Shown: positions 24,565 to 32,766 of the stretch, in pieces
How positions within the stretch are numbered: position 1 is the stretch's first letter
Layout: every line of letters begins with the position of its first letter
Assembly (NCBI RefSeq): GCF_000969445.1
Contig: NZ_JZEY01000054.1
Span: 1,798,001 to 1,862,000 of the forward strand
Length of the DNA: 64,000 nt
Direction of reading: 5' to 3'
Source of the DNA: Devosia chinhatensis
Lineage (GTDB): Bacteria > Pseudomonadota > Alphaproteobacteria > Rhizobiales > Devosiaceae
Translations under genes and position numbers: made by a program
Notes under the pieces: generated by a model
Told to the model about the DNA's origin: nothing
Database searches by the model: none
Seen by the model: only the letters and a program-made list of their open reading frames with translations

Positions 24565-27006
24565 TCAGCGGACCATGTTCAGGGCTTCCTGCAGCATCTC
24601 GTCGGCAGTCGAGACGATGCGGGTCGCTGCCGAATAGGCCTGCTGGGTGATGATCAGCTTGGTGAACTCGTCCGAGATATCGGTATTGGAGGCTTCCAGC
24701 GCTCCACCCAGAATCCCGGAACCTGACAGATCGAAGATCGGCTCGCCCGATTCCGAGGTCGATTGGTAGACGCCGCCATCGAGACGCTTGAGCGAATTGA
24801 CGCCGTTGAACTGGGCGGTCACCACCTGCGCCATGTCGATGCGCTCACCATTGGAATAGGTAGCCACGACGCGACCCGAATCCGTGATCGCCACCGACAG
24901 GAATTCGCCGGCGCCGTAGCCGTTCTGATTGAGCCGCGAGACCGACACCGTACCGTTGACGTCAGCGAACTGGGAAACGCCGTTGGCTTCGTGCCGCAGC
25001 TCCACATTGCCGATCTGGATACCGTTGACGGTCAGGTTGTTGATCATCACTGTCGGCGTTCCGCTGCCCATCAGCGAGCCATTGGCGCCGAACTGATAGG
25101 TTTCGCCGACATTACGCCAGGCCGGCGCGCCGCCTACTGCGTTGCTGTCGGTGAGATAGAACAGGTTCCAGGTATCCACCCCGCCTGCCGCTGCACTGTC
25201 CACCTTGGCCCAGCGCAGTTGCACGTTCGCCGGTGCGCCATTGCTGGCATAGACTGTGATCGCGCCGCCCTCGATCGACTGGGCGATGAACTGGTCCTCG
25301 TTGGCGGCCGTGATGTAGTCGAGCGAACCCGTTGCTGCGGGCATGGTGCCATCGACGCCAAGGGCGACGGCGCCATTGCCCGAGATAGTCACGTCGTAAT
25401 GGTAGTTGCCGGCAAAGTTCACCTGCACGGCGCCATTGGAATAGCCCACTTCGACCGCCGCAGCACCTGCGCCTCCATTGGCGCGCAGATCGGCCTGGAT
25501 TGCGGCCAGCATCTGCTCGAGGGACTGGCCGGCATTGATCTCGGTCTGTCCGGCGGTCGGCGTTACGGTGCCATCGGTATCGAAGACATAGGTGCGGGTG
25601 ATGTTGCCAACCGTCACGCTCATGGTCTGTCCGTTGGAAACGACCAGGTCTGCCGGCATGTTGGCCGCAGTCATCGCGCTTCCCACCACATGCACGTGCG
25701 GGCCGGCGCCAATACCCAGCATGTTGCCGGTCGTGGCCCCACCGACGGCGCGATATGTAGCAAATTGCAGGGCAGCGGTACTGGTGGCCCCACCGCTGAT
25801 CTCCACCTTCCCATTGCGCATCTTGGCGGTCATGGTCGGATCGATGCCCTGGAGGGCGGTCTGCAGGCTTGCCAGGGTGGCATCGATATCGCCAGTGGCG
25901 TCTATGGTGATTTCACCGGCGCTGGCCGTGTTGTAGGCCGGATGAACGCCGAGACCATGGGTAATGGCTAGGTCACCTGTGGCAGGATCATAGGTCGTTG
26001 TGGAGCCGGCGAAGGCTGCCTGAGTAGCAGCCTGCAGCCCGGCACTATCGGCGGTCTGCGCACCGAAATTGACCGTGACGCCGCCCACATCGAACGTGCC
26101 TATGGCATGCAGGGCCGCCAGATCGTCCTGCGAGATGCGCAGGTTCGTCGTGCCGGCAGTGATACCGTCGCCAGCCGTGGCGCTGACGGCGCTGACCATG
26201 GGGTCGACACCGCCACCCGTATTGAAGCGGAAATTGTAGGTCGTGCCACCCACGGACATGCGCATCACGTCACGGTCGTTGATGACCGTGGAAGCAGCGG
26301 CATTGCCGAGATATTCGCCACCGGTCGCACGGGCCGGAATCATCGAGGCAAAACTGTTCAGCGCCCCACCGCTGGTATGCGGAATGACCGGCGCGCCTTG
26401 CACGTTGGAATAGGTCCAGGGCTTGAGCAGCTCGCTGTTTGGCGTGGTCGCATTGTAGGCTGCCGGCTTGGGCATCTGCGGCAGGTTGGCCTGGTAATTG
26501 ACCGTGCGCGTCACATTGGCGGGCAGGAAGGCGTTGGAGAGCCGGATCACCTCCGGAACGGAACCCGAGATATTGCCGGTCGCCGGGTCAATCGGCAGCC
26601 CCTTGAGATAATAGCCGGCACCGTTGACCAGCAGACCGTCCTTGTCGATTTCGAAATCGCCGCGGCGGGTAAAGTAGTTCGAACCGGCGAAGACCGAATT
26701 ACCGTCAGACTGCCCGACCTTGGGCTCCACCACGAAGAAGCCGTTGGTATTGAGCGCAATGAACGTCTCGTTCGAACTGGTCTGGATATCGCCCTGAAGG
26801 TTATTGGTCGCTCGGGATTGCGCCAGGACGGCGCCTGGCACCTGGGCTTTCAGCGGCGCATCGGGGATCAGATCGACAAAACTCGTCTCCATGCGCTTGT
26901 AGCCGATGGTCTGAGAATTGGCGATATTGCCCGAAATGTTCTCCAGCGAATGCGCCTGCGCCCGCAGGCCGGTCACCGCGCTGGAAAGAGCCCCATAGAT
27001 ACCCAT
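24565..27006 (-). CDS. flgE: Flagellar hook protein FlgE (enlarged)
   Basis: At 813 residues this is roughly twice enterobacterial FlgE. The N-terminal motif (GIYGALSSAVTGLRAQAHSL, then ISGNIANSQTIGYKRMETSF) and C-terminal helix (FTKLIITQQAYSAATRIVST) are canonical. The centre (about residues 230-590) holds repeated surface modules, for example RDVMRMSVGGTTYNFRFNTG and QTMSVTVGNITRTYVFDTDG. This is the first gene of the hook operon, preceded by a sigma-54 type promoter and repeated ftr-like elements. Confidence 0.95.
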   Translation of the reverse strand: MGIYGALSSAVTGLRAQAHSLENISGNIANSQTIGYKRMETSFVDLIPDAPLKAQVPGAVLAQSRATNNLQGDIQTSSNETFIALNTNGFFVVEPKVGQSDGNSVFAGSNYFTRRGDFEIDKDGLLVNGAGYYLKGLPIDPATGNISGSVPEVIRLSNAFLPANVTRTVNYQANLPQMPKPAAYNATTPNSELLKPWTYSNVQGAPVIPHTSGGALNSFASMIPARATGGEYLGNAAASTVINDRDVMRMSVGGTTYNFRFNTGGGVDPMVSAVSATAGDGITAGTTNLRISQDDLAALHAIGTFDVGGVTVNFGAQTADSAGLQAATQAAFAGSTTTYDPATGDLAITHGLGVHPAYNTASAGEITIDATGDIDATLASLQTALQGIDPTMTAKMRNGKVEISGGATSTAALQFATYRAVGGATTGNMLGIGAGPHVHVVGSAMTAANMPADLVVSNGQTMSVTVGNITRTYVFDTDGTVTPTAGQTEINAGQSLEQMLAAIQADLRANGGAGAAAVEVGYSNGAVQVNFAGNYHYDVTISGNGAVALGVDGTMPAATGSLDYITAANEDQFIAQSIEGGAITVYASNGAPANVQLRWAKVDSAAAGGVDTWNLFYLTDSNAVGGAPAWRNVGETYQFGANGSLMGSGTPTVMINNLTVNGIQIGNVELRHEANGVSQFADVNGTVSVSRLNQNGYGAGEFLSVAITDSGRVVATYSNGERIDMAQVVTAQFNGVNSLKRLDGGVYQSTSESGEPIFDLSGSGILGGALEASNTDISDEFTKLIITQQAYSAATRIVSTADEMLQEALNMVR

Positions 27007-27057
27007 CTGTCACTCCGTAAACCCGATCGCGCCCCTGGACGCTTTTCCCACCCAGCA

Positions 27058-27074
27058 ATGCAAGGGAAATGCCA
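27058..27074 (-). promoter_or_regulatory. Sigma-54 promoter of flgE-flgK-flgL
   Basis: On the minus strand TGGCATTTCCCTTGCAT is nearly identical to TGGCAC-N5-TTGCA, with the required GG-N10-GC spacing. It lies 52 bases upstream of the flgE start and is the best sigma-54 match in the window. Confidence 0.75.
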
Positions 27075-27116
27075 AAGTGCTCGGCCCTTGATTCATTGAG
27101 GGTTTTTCGTCTGAAC

Positions 27117-27174
27117 GCGGCAGAATACGGCGATAAGGCGGCAGAAGAATCCGGGTGGGCGGCAGAATTTGCCG
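27117..27174. promoter_or_regulatory. Three phased GCGGCAGAA elements (candidate FlbD/ftr enhancer)
   Basis: GCGGCAGAA occurs at 27117, 27138 and 27159, with starts exactly 21 bases apart, two helical turns. The third is half of a perfect palindrome CGGCA-GAATT-TGCCG (27160-27174). They are 43-100 bases upstream of the flgE sigma-54 element, the usual place for an enhancer-binding activator. Confidence 0.6.
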
Positions 27175-27273
27175 TGCGCTTGTGATGCAGGGCTCGTTGG
27201 GTTATTGCCTTCGCCAAACGGGGCGCCCTGCCCCGGCTGCAATTTGGGCGGCCAGCCCTGCGGAGCGGTGCAT

Positions 27274-28140
27274 ATGCTGTTTTCCAGCGTCGATGAATTT
27301 GTCAAAGCCCCACGCCGCGCGGTCACCGTCTTTGGCATGGCCGGTGTCGGCAAGACCCGCCTGTCCAACATGCTGCGCGAAAATCACTGGTTTCACTACT
27401 CGGCCGACTACCGCATCGGCACGCGCTACATGGGCGAGTTCATTGTCGACAATTTCAAGCACGAGGCGATGAAGGTGCCGTTCCTTGCGCAGCTGCTGCG
27501 CACGGACTCAATCTATATCTCATCCAATATCACCTTCGATAACCTCGACCCGCTCTCGACCTATCTGGGCACGCCCGGCGATCCCAATCGCGGCGGCCTG
27601 CCGCTTGCGGAATACCAGCGTCGTCAGGAGCAGCACCGGGTGGCCGAAATCGCCGCCCTGGGCGACCTTCCCTATTTCATCGACCGCGCCAAGACACTCT
27701 ATGGCTATGACGATTTCATCGCCGATACCGGCGGCTCGCTGATCGAGGTGATCGATCCCACCGATCCGCAGGATGCGGTGGTCAAAACGCTGACCGATCA
27801 CACGGCCCTCATCTATATCCGCGGCACCGAGGATAATGCCGTCGATCTGGTCAAGCGGTTCAGAAAGTCGCCAAAACCGATGTATTACCGCCCCGAATTT
27901 CTTGTGCAGAAATGGGCCGAGTACAAACTGATCCATGGCATCCACGACGACGATGACGTGGACCCTGCCGGCTTCGGCGCCTGGGGCTTCGAAGCCCTCC
28001 TGCGCGACCGCCTGCCTCGCTATCAGGCGCTGGCCGACAATTTCGGCTATGTGGTGGAAGCCTCCGATCTTGCCATCGTCCGCGATGGCGACGAATTCGT
28101 CGATCTGGTTGCCGCCGCCATCGAGAAGCGAATGCGCTAG
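27274..28140 (+). CDS. P-loop ATPase/NTPase of unknown role
   Basis: A 288-residue soluble protein with a Walker A motif GMAGVGKT at residues 21-28, right after a short beta-strand (AVTVF). A late GALIYI-like strand (TALIYIRGTED) could be a core strand of the same fold. It has many charged residues and no membrane segment. I cannot name the family beyond P-loop NTPase. Its start is set at 27274 (ATG with GGAG nine bases upstream). It faces away from the hook operon and is followed 75 bases later by metA, with which it might be co-transcribed. Confidence 0.8.
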   Translation: MLFSSVDEFVKAPRRAVTVFGMAGVGKTRLSNMLRENHWFHYSADYRIGTRYMGEFIVDNFKHEAMKVPFLAQLLRTDSIYISSNITFDNLDPLSTYLGTPGDPNRGGLPLAEYQRRQEQHRVAEIAALGDLPYFIDRAKTLYGYDDFIADTGGSLIEVIDPTDPQDAVVKTLTDHTALIYIRGTEDNAVDLVKRFRKSPKPMYYRPEFLVQKWAEYKLIHGIHDDDDVDPAGFGAWGFEALLRDRLPRYQALADNFGYVVEASDLAIVRDGDEFVDLVAAAIEKRMR

Positions 28141-28215
28141 CGCGTTCTACGGGAACACCCGGAGTACGCGCCACGCTTGAATCGCTTTCTCATTGCACCC
28201 AGCTAAGAGGCTGTC

Positions 28216-29127
28216 ATGCCTATCCGAATTCCCGATAACCTGCCCGCCAGAAAAACCCTTGAAGCCGAGGGCGTCTATGTCATGGATTCCAGCCGCGCCG
28301 CGCGGCAGGACATCCGCCCGCTCGAGTTTGGCCTGCTCAACCTGATGCCGAACAAGGAGCGCACCGAGACACAGTTCACTCGCCTGATCGGCGCCACCCC
28401 GCTGCAGATCAATCTCAGCCTCGTGCGCATCACCGAACACCAGTCCAAGCACACGTCCGAGGAATACCTCACCTCCTTCTACCAGACCTGGGAAGAGGTG
28501 AAGGAGCGCAAGTTCGACGGCTTCATCGTCACCGGCGCCCCCATCGCCAATATCCCCTTCGAGGATGTGCGCTATTGGCCCGAAATGCTCGAAATCATGG
28601 AGTGGACGCGCACCAATGTGCACCACACCATGTTCATCTGCTGGGGGGCACAGGCCGCGTTGCACCATTTCCACGGCGCGCGCCGCTACCGCATGGACAA
28701 CAAGGCTTTCGGCGTCTTCCGGCACCAGATCGTCAAGCCCGGCTCGCCCTGGCTGCGCGGCCTGTCCGACAGCCCGATGATCCCGGTCTCGCGCTACAAT
28801 GACATCGACCGCGCCAGCATCGGCGACGATCTCGACGTGCTGATCGACAATGCCGATCTCGGGCTCTGCATGCTCGAACGCAAGGATGGACGCGCGGTCT
28901 ATTTCCTCAATCACCTGGAATATGACAACCGCTCGCTGGCCGACGAATATGAGCGCGACATCGCCGCTGGCCTCGACACGCCGCCGCCCGCCAATCTCTT
29001 CCCCGATGGCGACACCAGCCAGGAGCCGGAAAACCGCTGGCGCAGCCACGCCCATCTGCTGTTCCAGAACTGGATCAACGAGATCTACCAGACCACGCCC
29101 TATAGACTGGACGAGATCGGAAACTAA
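28216..29127 (+). CDS. metA: Homoserine O-acyltransferase MetA
   Basis: The 303-residue MetA activates homoserine with an acyl-CoA, the first committed step of methionine synthesis. The catalytic Cys is C142 (MFICWGAQAALHHFHG), and the His and Glu of the triad lie in FLNHLEYD (H233, E235). The residue after GAPI, position 111, reports acyl donor: Gly for succinyl-CoA, Glu for acetyl-CoA in characterised MetA proteins. Here it is Ala, so the donor is unclear. I see no convincing SAM-II riboswitch in the short leader. Confidence 0.95.
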   Translation: MPIRIPDNLPARKTLEAEGVYVMDSSRAARQDIRPLEFGLLNLMPNKERTETQFTRLIGATPLQINLSLVRITEHQSKHTSEEYLTSFYQTWEEVKERKFDGFIVTGAPIANIPFEDVRYWPEMLEIMEWTRTNVHHTMFICWGAQAALHHFHGARRYRMDNKAFGVFRHQIVKPGSPWLRGLSDSPMIPVSRYNDIDRASIGDDLDVLIDNADLGLCMLERKDGRAVYFLNHLEYDNRSLADEYERDIAAGLDTPPPANLFPDGDTSQEPENRWRSHAHLLFQNWINEIYQTTPYRLDEIGN

Positions 29128-29129
29128 AA

Positions 29130-29151
29130 AAGGGGCCCTGCTGGGCCCCTT
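29130..29151. terminator. Terminator between metA and phoX
   Basis: AAGGGGCCC and GGGCCCCTT pair around TGCT. It is preceded by an A run and followed by a weak T-rich stretch, and serves the two convergent genes. Confidence 0.8.
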
Positions 29152-29171
29152 CCTATTGGCATTCCACCGGA

Positions 29172-31154
29172 TCAGACGGCGATCTTGCCGCCACCCTGCT
29201 TGGTGACGACGACTACCGACGGGCGGGTCGGCATGGCATCGTCGAAATCAGGCCAGCGGGTGGAGAGGTCCTCGTAGTAGGACGGACGGCCGAAGCCTTC
29301 CCAGTCGTCGCCGCCATCGGCCGGGTGCTGCACGGCGAGGAACAGCGTTTCGCCATCCTCAGTAAAGACCGGGCCGCACATTTCAGCGCCCACCGGCACG
29401 CGGAAGAAGAGCTTGGACGTCGCGCGGGCATCGCCCTCGGTATCCACGGCCCAAAGGCCATCGGTACGACCCGTGCCGGACGGGCTGTTGCCATCGGTGG
29501 ACACCCACAGGCGCCCATCGCTGTCCACGGCGCAATTGTCCGGCATGCCGAACCAGCCATTGGCGGTGGTGTCGGTCGAGAAGGTGGCGCCGACTTCAGC
29601 GATGGACGGGTCACCGCATTTAAGCAGGATTTCCCAGCTGCCGGTCTCGGCAGCGAAGTCGCCATCCGCCTCGGCGATTTCGATGATATGACCGAAGGCA
29701 TTCTTGGCCGTCGGGTTGGCGGCATCGACCTGGTCCGCCTCGCGGCGGGTATTGTTGGTCAGCATGACATAGACCTTGCCATTGCTGGCATTGGGTTCGA
29801 TGTCCTCGGGGCGATCCATCTTGGTGGCGCCGAGCAGGTCGGCGGCGCGGCGCGTTTCAATGACGACGTCGGCCTGGCTGGCAAAGCCGTTATCTTCCGT
29901 CAGCGGACCCTGGCCGTGAACCAGCGGCATCCACTCCATGGAGCCGTCTTCTGCGAAGCGGGCGACATAGAGCGTGCCCTCGTCCAGCAGGTCCATATTG
30001 GCCGCACGATCATCGGGATTGTAGGTGCCCGACGTCACGAACTTATAAACATAGTCGAAGCGCTCGTCGTCGCCGAGATAGAAGACGACGCGGCCATCCT
30101 TGCTGACGATGGATTCCGCGCCTTCATGCTTGAAGCGGCCCAGCGCCGTGCGCTTCTTGGGCACCGAGTTCGGGTCCATCGGGTCGACTTCGACGATATA
30201 GCCGAAGCGGTTGGGCTCGTTGGGCTCCTTGGAGACGTCGAAGCGATCGTAATGCGCGGCCCATTCATAGGAGCCTTCCGGAATGCCCAGGCGGTCATAG
30301 TTGGCAGCCTCGGGATGATCGGACGGCAACTCGCCGCCGAAATAGCCGTGGATGTTTTCCTCGGCCATGATGTAGGTGCCCCAGGGCGTGACGCCGCCGG
30401 CGCAATTGTTGATCGTGCCGAATACCTTGGTTCCGGTCGCATCGGCATTGGTCTTGAGCCGGTCATGGCCGGCGGCCGGGCCGGTCAGCTGCATCTCGGT
30501 TTCCGCGGTGATGCGGCGATTGTACTGGCCGTCCTTGACCACCTGCCACTTGCCGTCGACCTTCTCGATCTCAACGATCGTGCCGCCATGGGCCATCAGC
30601 TCGATATCGACCTGCTCCTTGGTGAGCGCATTCATGGTGATCTCGCCTTCGGCAAGGGTCACCAGGCCCGGAAACATCAGGTGCGGATTGGTATATTCGT
30701 GGTTGACCACGAGCAGGCCGTGTTCGTCCGAGCCATCGAGCGGGATATAGCCGACATAGTCGTTATTGTAGCCGAACTGGCGCGCCTGGGCGGCCGCGCT
30801 CTGGTTGGCCGGGTCGAATTCGGGCGCATCGGGGAAGAGGCCATCGCCCCAGCGCAGCAGCACATCGGCGTCATAGCCTTCGGCGACGTGATGGGTTTCA
30901 TCCACGCCGGCTTCGACTTCATTGAAGGAGAAAGCCGAATTGCCGGCAGCCTTGGCGTCGCCTGCGGTCAGGATCGCCAGCGGGCTGACCGTGGCGGCGA
31001 TGGCCGAAACGGCCAGCGAGCCCTTGAGAAAACCGCGGCGGGAAAAGCGGGCGCTGATCAGCTCGCCCATCGTGGGATTGCCGGACGTATTCCGCGGCGC
31101 CGCATCGGCAGCCTCCAGCTGGGACGTCTTGAAGATCGGGGTTTGGTCGTTCAT
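29172..31154 (-). CDS. phoX: PhoX-family alkaline phosphatase
   Basis: This 660-residue exported phosphatase of the PhoX (DUF839) family is secreted by Tat, with motif SRRGFLKG at residues 38-45 followed by a hydrophobic stretch ending around DAKAAG. Conserved PhoX stretches include LLVVNHEYTNP, NNCAGGVTPWGTYIMAEEN, the metal-site region RFGYIVEVDPMDP and PDNCAVDSDGRLWVSTDG. PhoX enzymes use calcium and iron to release phosphate from organic esters in the periplasm. The ATG follows GAGGAG. A triple Pho-box array upstream indicates control by PhoB under phosphate limitation. Confidence 0.93.
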   Translation of the reverse strand: MNDQTPIFKTSQLEAADAAPRNTSGNPTMGELISARFSRRGFLKGSLAVSAIAATVSPLAILTAGDAKAAGNSAFSFNEVEAGVDETHHVAEGYDADVLLRWGDGLFPDAPEFDPANQSAAAQARQFGYNNDYVGYIPLDGSDEHGLLVVNHEYTNPHLMFPGLVTLAEGEITMNALTKEQVDIELMAHGGTIVEIEKVDGKWQVVKDGQYNRRITAETEMQLTGPAAGHDRLKTNADATGTKVFGTINNCAGGVTPWGTYIMAEENIHGYFGGELPSDHPEAANYDRLGIPEGSYEWAAHYDRFDVSKEPNEPNRFGYIVEVDPMDPNSVPKKRTALGRFKHEGAESIVSKDGRVVFYLGDDERFDYVYKFVTSGTYNPDDRAANMDLLDEGTLYVARFAEDGSMEWMPLVHGQGPLTEDNGFASQADVVIETRRAADLLGATKMDRPEDIEPNASNGKVYVMLTNNTRREADQVDAANPTAKNAFGHIIEIAEADGDFAAETGSWEILLKCGDPSIAEVGATFSTDTTANGWFGMPDNCAVDSDGRLWVSTDGNSPSGTGRTDGLWAVDTEGDARATSKLFFRVPVGAEMCGPVFTEDGETLFLAVQHPADGGDDWEGFGRPSYYEDLSTRWPDFDDAMPTRPSVVVVTKQGGGKIAV

Positions 31155-31224
31155 CGGGTGCTCCTCACAGCAACCGCCTGTCGGGGCGGACCGGGAGGGC
31201 TTAAGCGCTGCGCCTGACGTCCCG

Positions 31225-31251
31225 GTAACAACGCAATGACAATTGGATGAC
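31225..31251 (-). promoter_or_regulatory. Pho-box array upstream of phoX
   Basis: Read leftward, GTCAT, GTCAT and GTTAC occur exactly 11 bases apart, and the core TTGTCAT-TGCG-TTGTTAC fits the PhoB consensus of 7-base repeats with 4-base spacers. It lies 71-97 bases upstream of phoX. Confidence 0.6.
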
Positions 31252-31293
31252 GGCGCGCCGCTCTTGCATTGCCGGGACGAGCCCCTACCTTGC

Positions 31294-32766
31294 ATGAACA
31301 AGAGGGATTCCGCCTTGCCGCAGCCGCCGACCACACTGACCGACGAACTGGGCATAGCCCTCTCCAATCTGGCCGATAGCGCGACGGGCGTCTTCACGCC
31401 CACCCTTCGCCTCGGCGTCACCGGCCTCAGCCGCGCCGGCAAGACCATTTTCATCACTGCCCTCGTGCATAACCTGCTGACCCAGGGGCGACTGCCCGGC
31501 TTTGCCCCGCTGGCCGATGGCCGCTTCATCGGCGCCAAGCTGGCCGAATATCCCGACGCCACCATTCCCCGCTTTGCCTATGAGCAGCATCTGGCGGCGC
31601 TGACGGCCAATCCCCCATTCTGGCCGGAAAGCACGCGGCGGATTTCCCAGCTGCGCATTGTCATCAAATATCAGTCGGCCAAATGGTGGTCCGGCATGCG
31701 CGGCCCCGCCACGCTCAATCTCGATATCGTCGATTATCCCGGCGAATGGCTGCTCGACCTGCCTTTGCTGGGCCTGTCCTTTGCCGAATGGAGCGCCCAG
31801 GCGCTGGATCGGGCCCGCCAACCGGGCCATGAAGCCGAGGCCACCGAATTCCTCCGCGAGCTCGACAGCACCGATATCTCCAGGGACGCCAACGATATCG
31901 ATGCGGAACGCCTCGCTTCTGCCTTCACCACCTATCTGCGCCGCTCGCGCGAACATGGCGCGCTCTCGACCCTCCCGCCCGGTCGCTTCCTGCTGCCCGG
32001 CGATCTCGAAGGTTCTCCCGCGCTGACCTTTGCGCCCCTGCCCCGGCCCGTTGGCACACACCGCAATTCCAGCCTCTATGCCATGCTGGAAAACCGCTAT
32101 GAATCCTACAAGGACCGCATCGTCCGCCCCTTCTTCCGCGATCATTTCGCCCGTCTCGACCGCCAGATCGTGCTGGTCGATACGCTACGCGCCCTCAATG
32201 CCGGCCCGGCCGCCGTCAACGACCTCGAAGTCGCCCTCACCGAGGTTCTCGCCTGCTTCCGCCAGGGCGAGTCCAACCTGCTGCTGCGCCCCTTCAATCG
32301 CCGCGTCGATCGCATTCTCTTTGCCGCGACCAAGGCCGACCATGTCCATCACACCAGTCACGACCGGCTCGAAGCCATCCTCAATCGCCTGGTCGGCATG
32401 GCGCGAAACCGCGCGCGTTTCGCAGGCGCCGAAACCCGCTCCATCGCCATGGCCGGCATTCGCTCCACCAGCGAGGGCACGATCCGCGAGAATGGCGAAA
32501 CCCTGCCCACGCTGATCGGCACCCCGCTCAATGGCGAAGTGCTGGACGGCACCAGCTATGATGGCAAAACCGAAATTGCTCTATTTCCCGGTGACCTGCC
32601 GGAGCGTCCGGATTCATTGTTCGAGAACGGCAATCCGGTCGGGCTGAATTTCCTGCGCTTCGCCCCGCCCCAGCGGCTCGAGCGCAATGCCGATGGCGAA
32701 CCCGTCCTGCCCCATATCCGCCTCGACCGGGCGCTCGACTACCTCATTGGAGACTGGATGGCATGA
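31294..32766 (+). CDS. YcjX-family P-loop protein
   Basis: The 490-residue YcjX/DUF463 family protein has a Walker A GLSRAGKT at residues 44-51 and a Walker B-like LDIVDYPGEWLLDLPLL, an NKxD-like TKADHV, and the conserved C-terminal RPDSLFENGNPVGLNFLRF region. YcjX proteins are GTPase-like with poorly known, possibly envelope-stress functions. The start at 31294 has only a weak ribosome binding site. It overlaps the next gene by four bases; the YcjX-YcjF pairing is widely conserved. Confidence 0.9.
   Translation: MNKRDSALPQPPTTLTDELGIALSNLADSATGVFTPTLRLGVTGLSRAGKTIFITALVHNLLTQGRLPGFAPLADGRFIGAKLAEYPDATIPRFAYEQHLAALTANPPFWPESTRRISQLRIVIKYQSAKWWSGMRGPATLNLDIVDYPGEWLLDLPLLGLSFAEWSAQALDRARQPGHEAEATEFLRELDSTDISRDANDIDAERLASAFTTYLRRSREHGALSTLPPGRFLLPGDLEGSPALTFAPLPRPVGTHRNSSLYAMLENRYESYKDRIVRPFFRDHFARLDRQIVLVDTLRALNAGPAAVNDLEVALTEVLACFRQGESNLLLRPFNRRVDRILFAATKADHVHHTSHDRLEAILNRLVGMARNRARFAGAETRSIAMAGIRSTSEGTIRENGETLPTLIGTPLNGEVLDGTSYDGKTEIALFPGDLPERPDSLFENGNPVGLNFLRFAPPQRLERNADGEPVLPHIRLDRALDYLIGDWMA

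Noticed and set aside
28141-28215. Possible SAM-II riboswitch before metA
   Set aside because: GCACCCAGCTAAGAGG resembles the 3' end of the SAM-II consensus, but the leader lacks the 5' pairing stem and the UGAUUUAACC loop.
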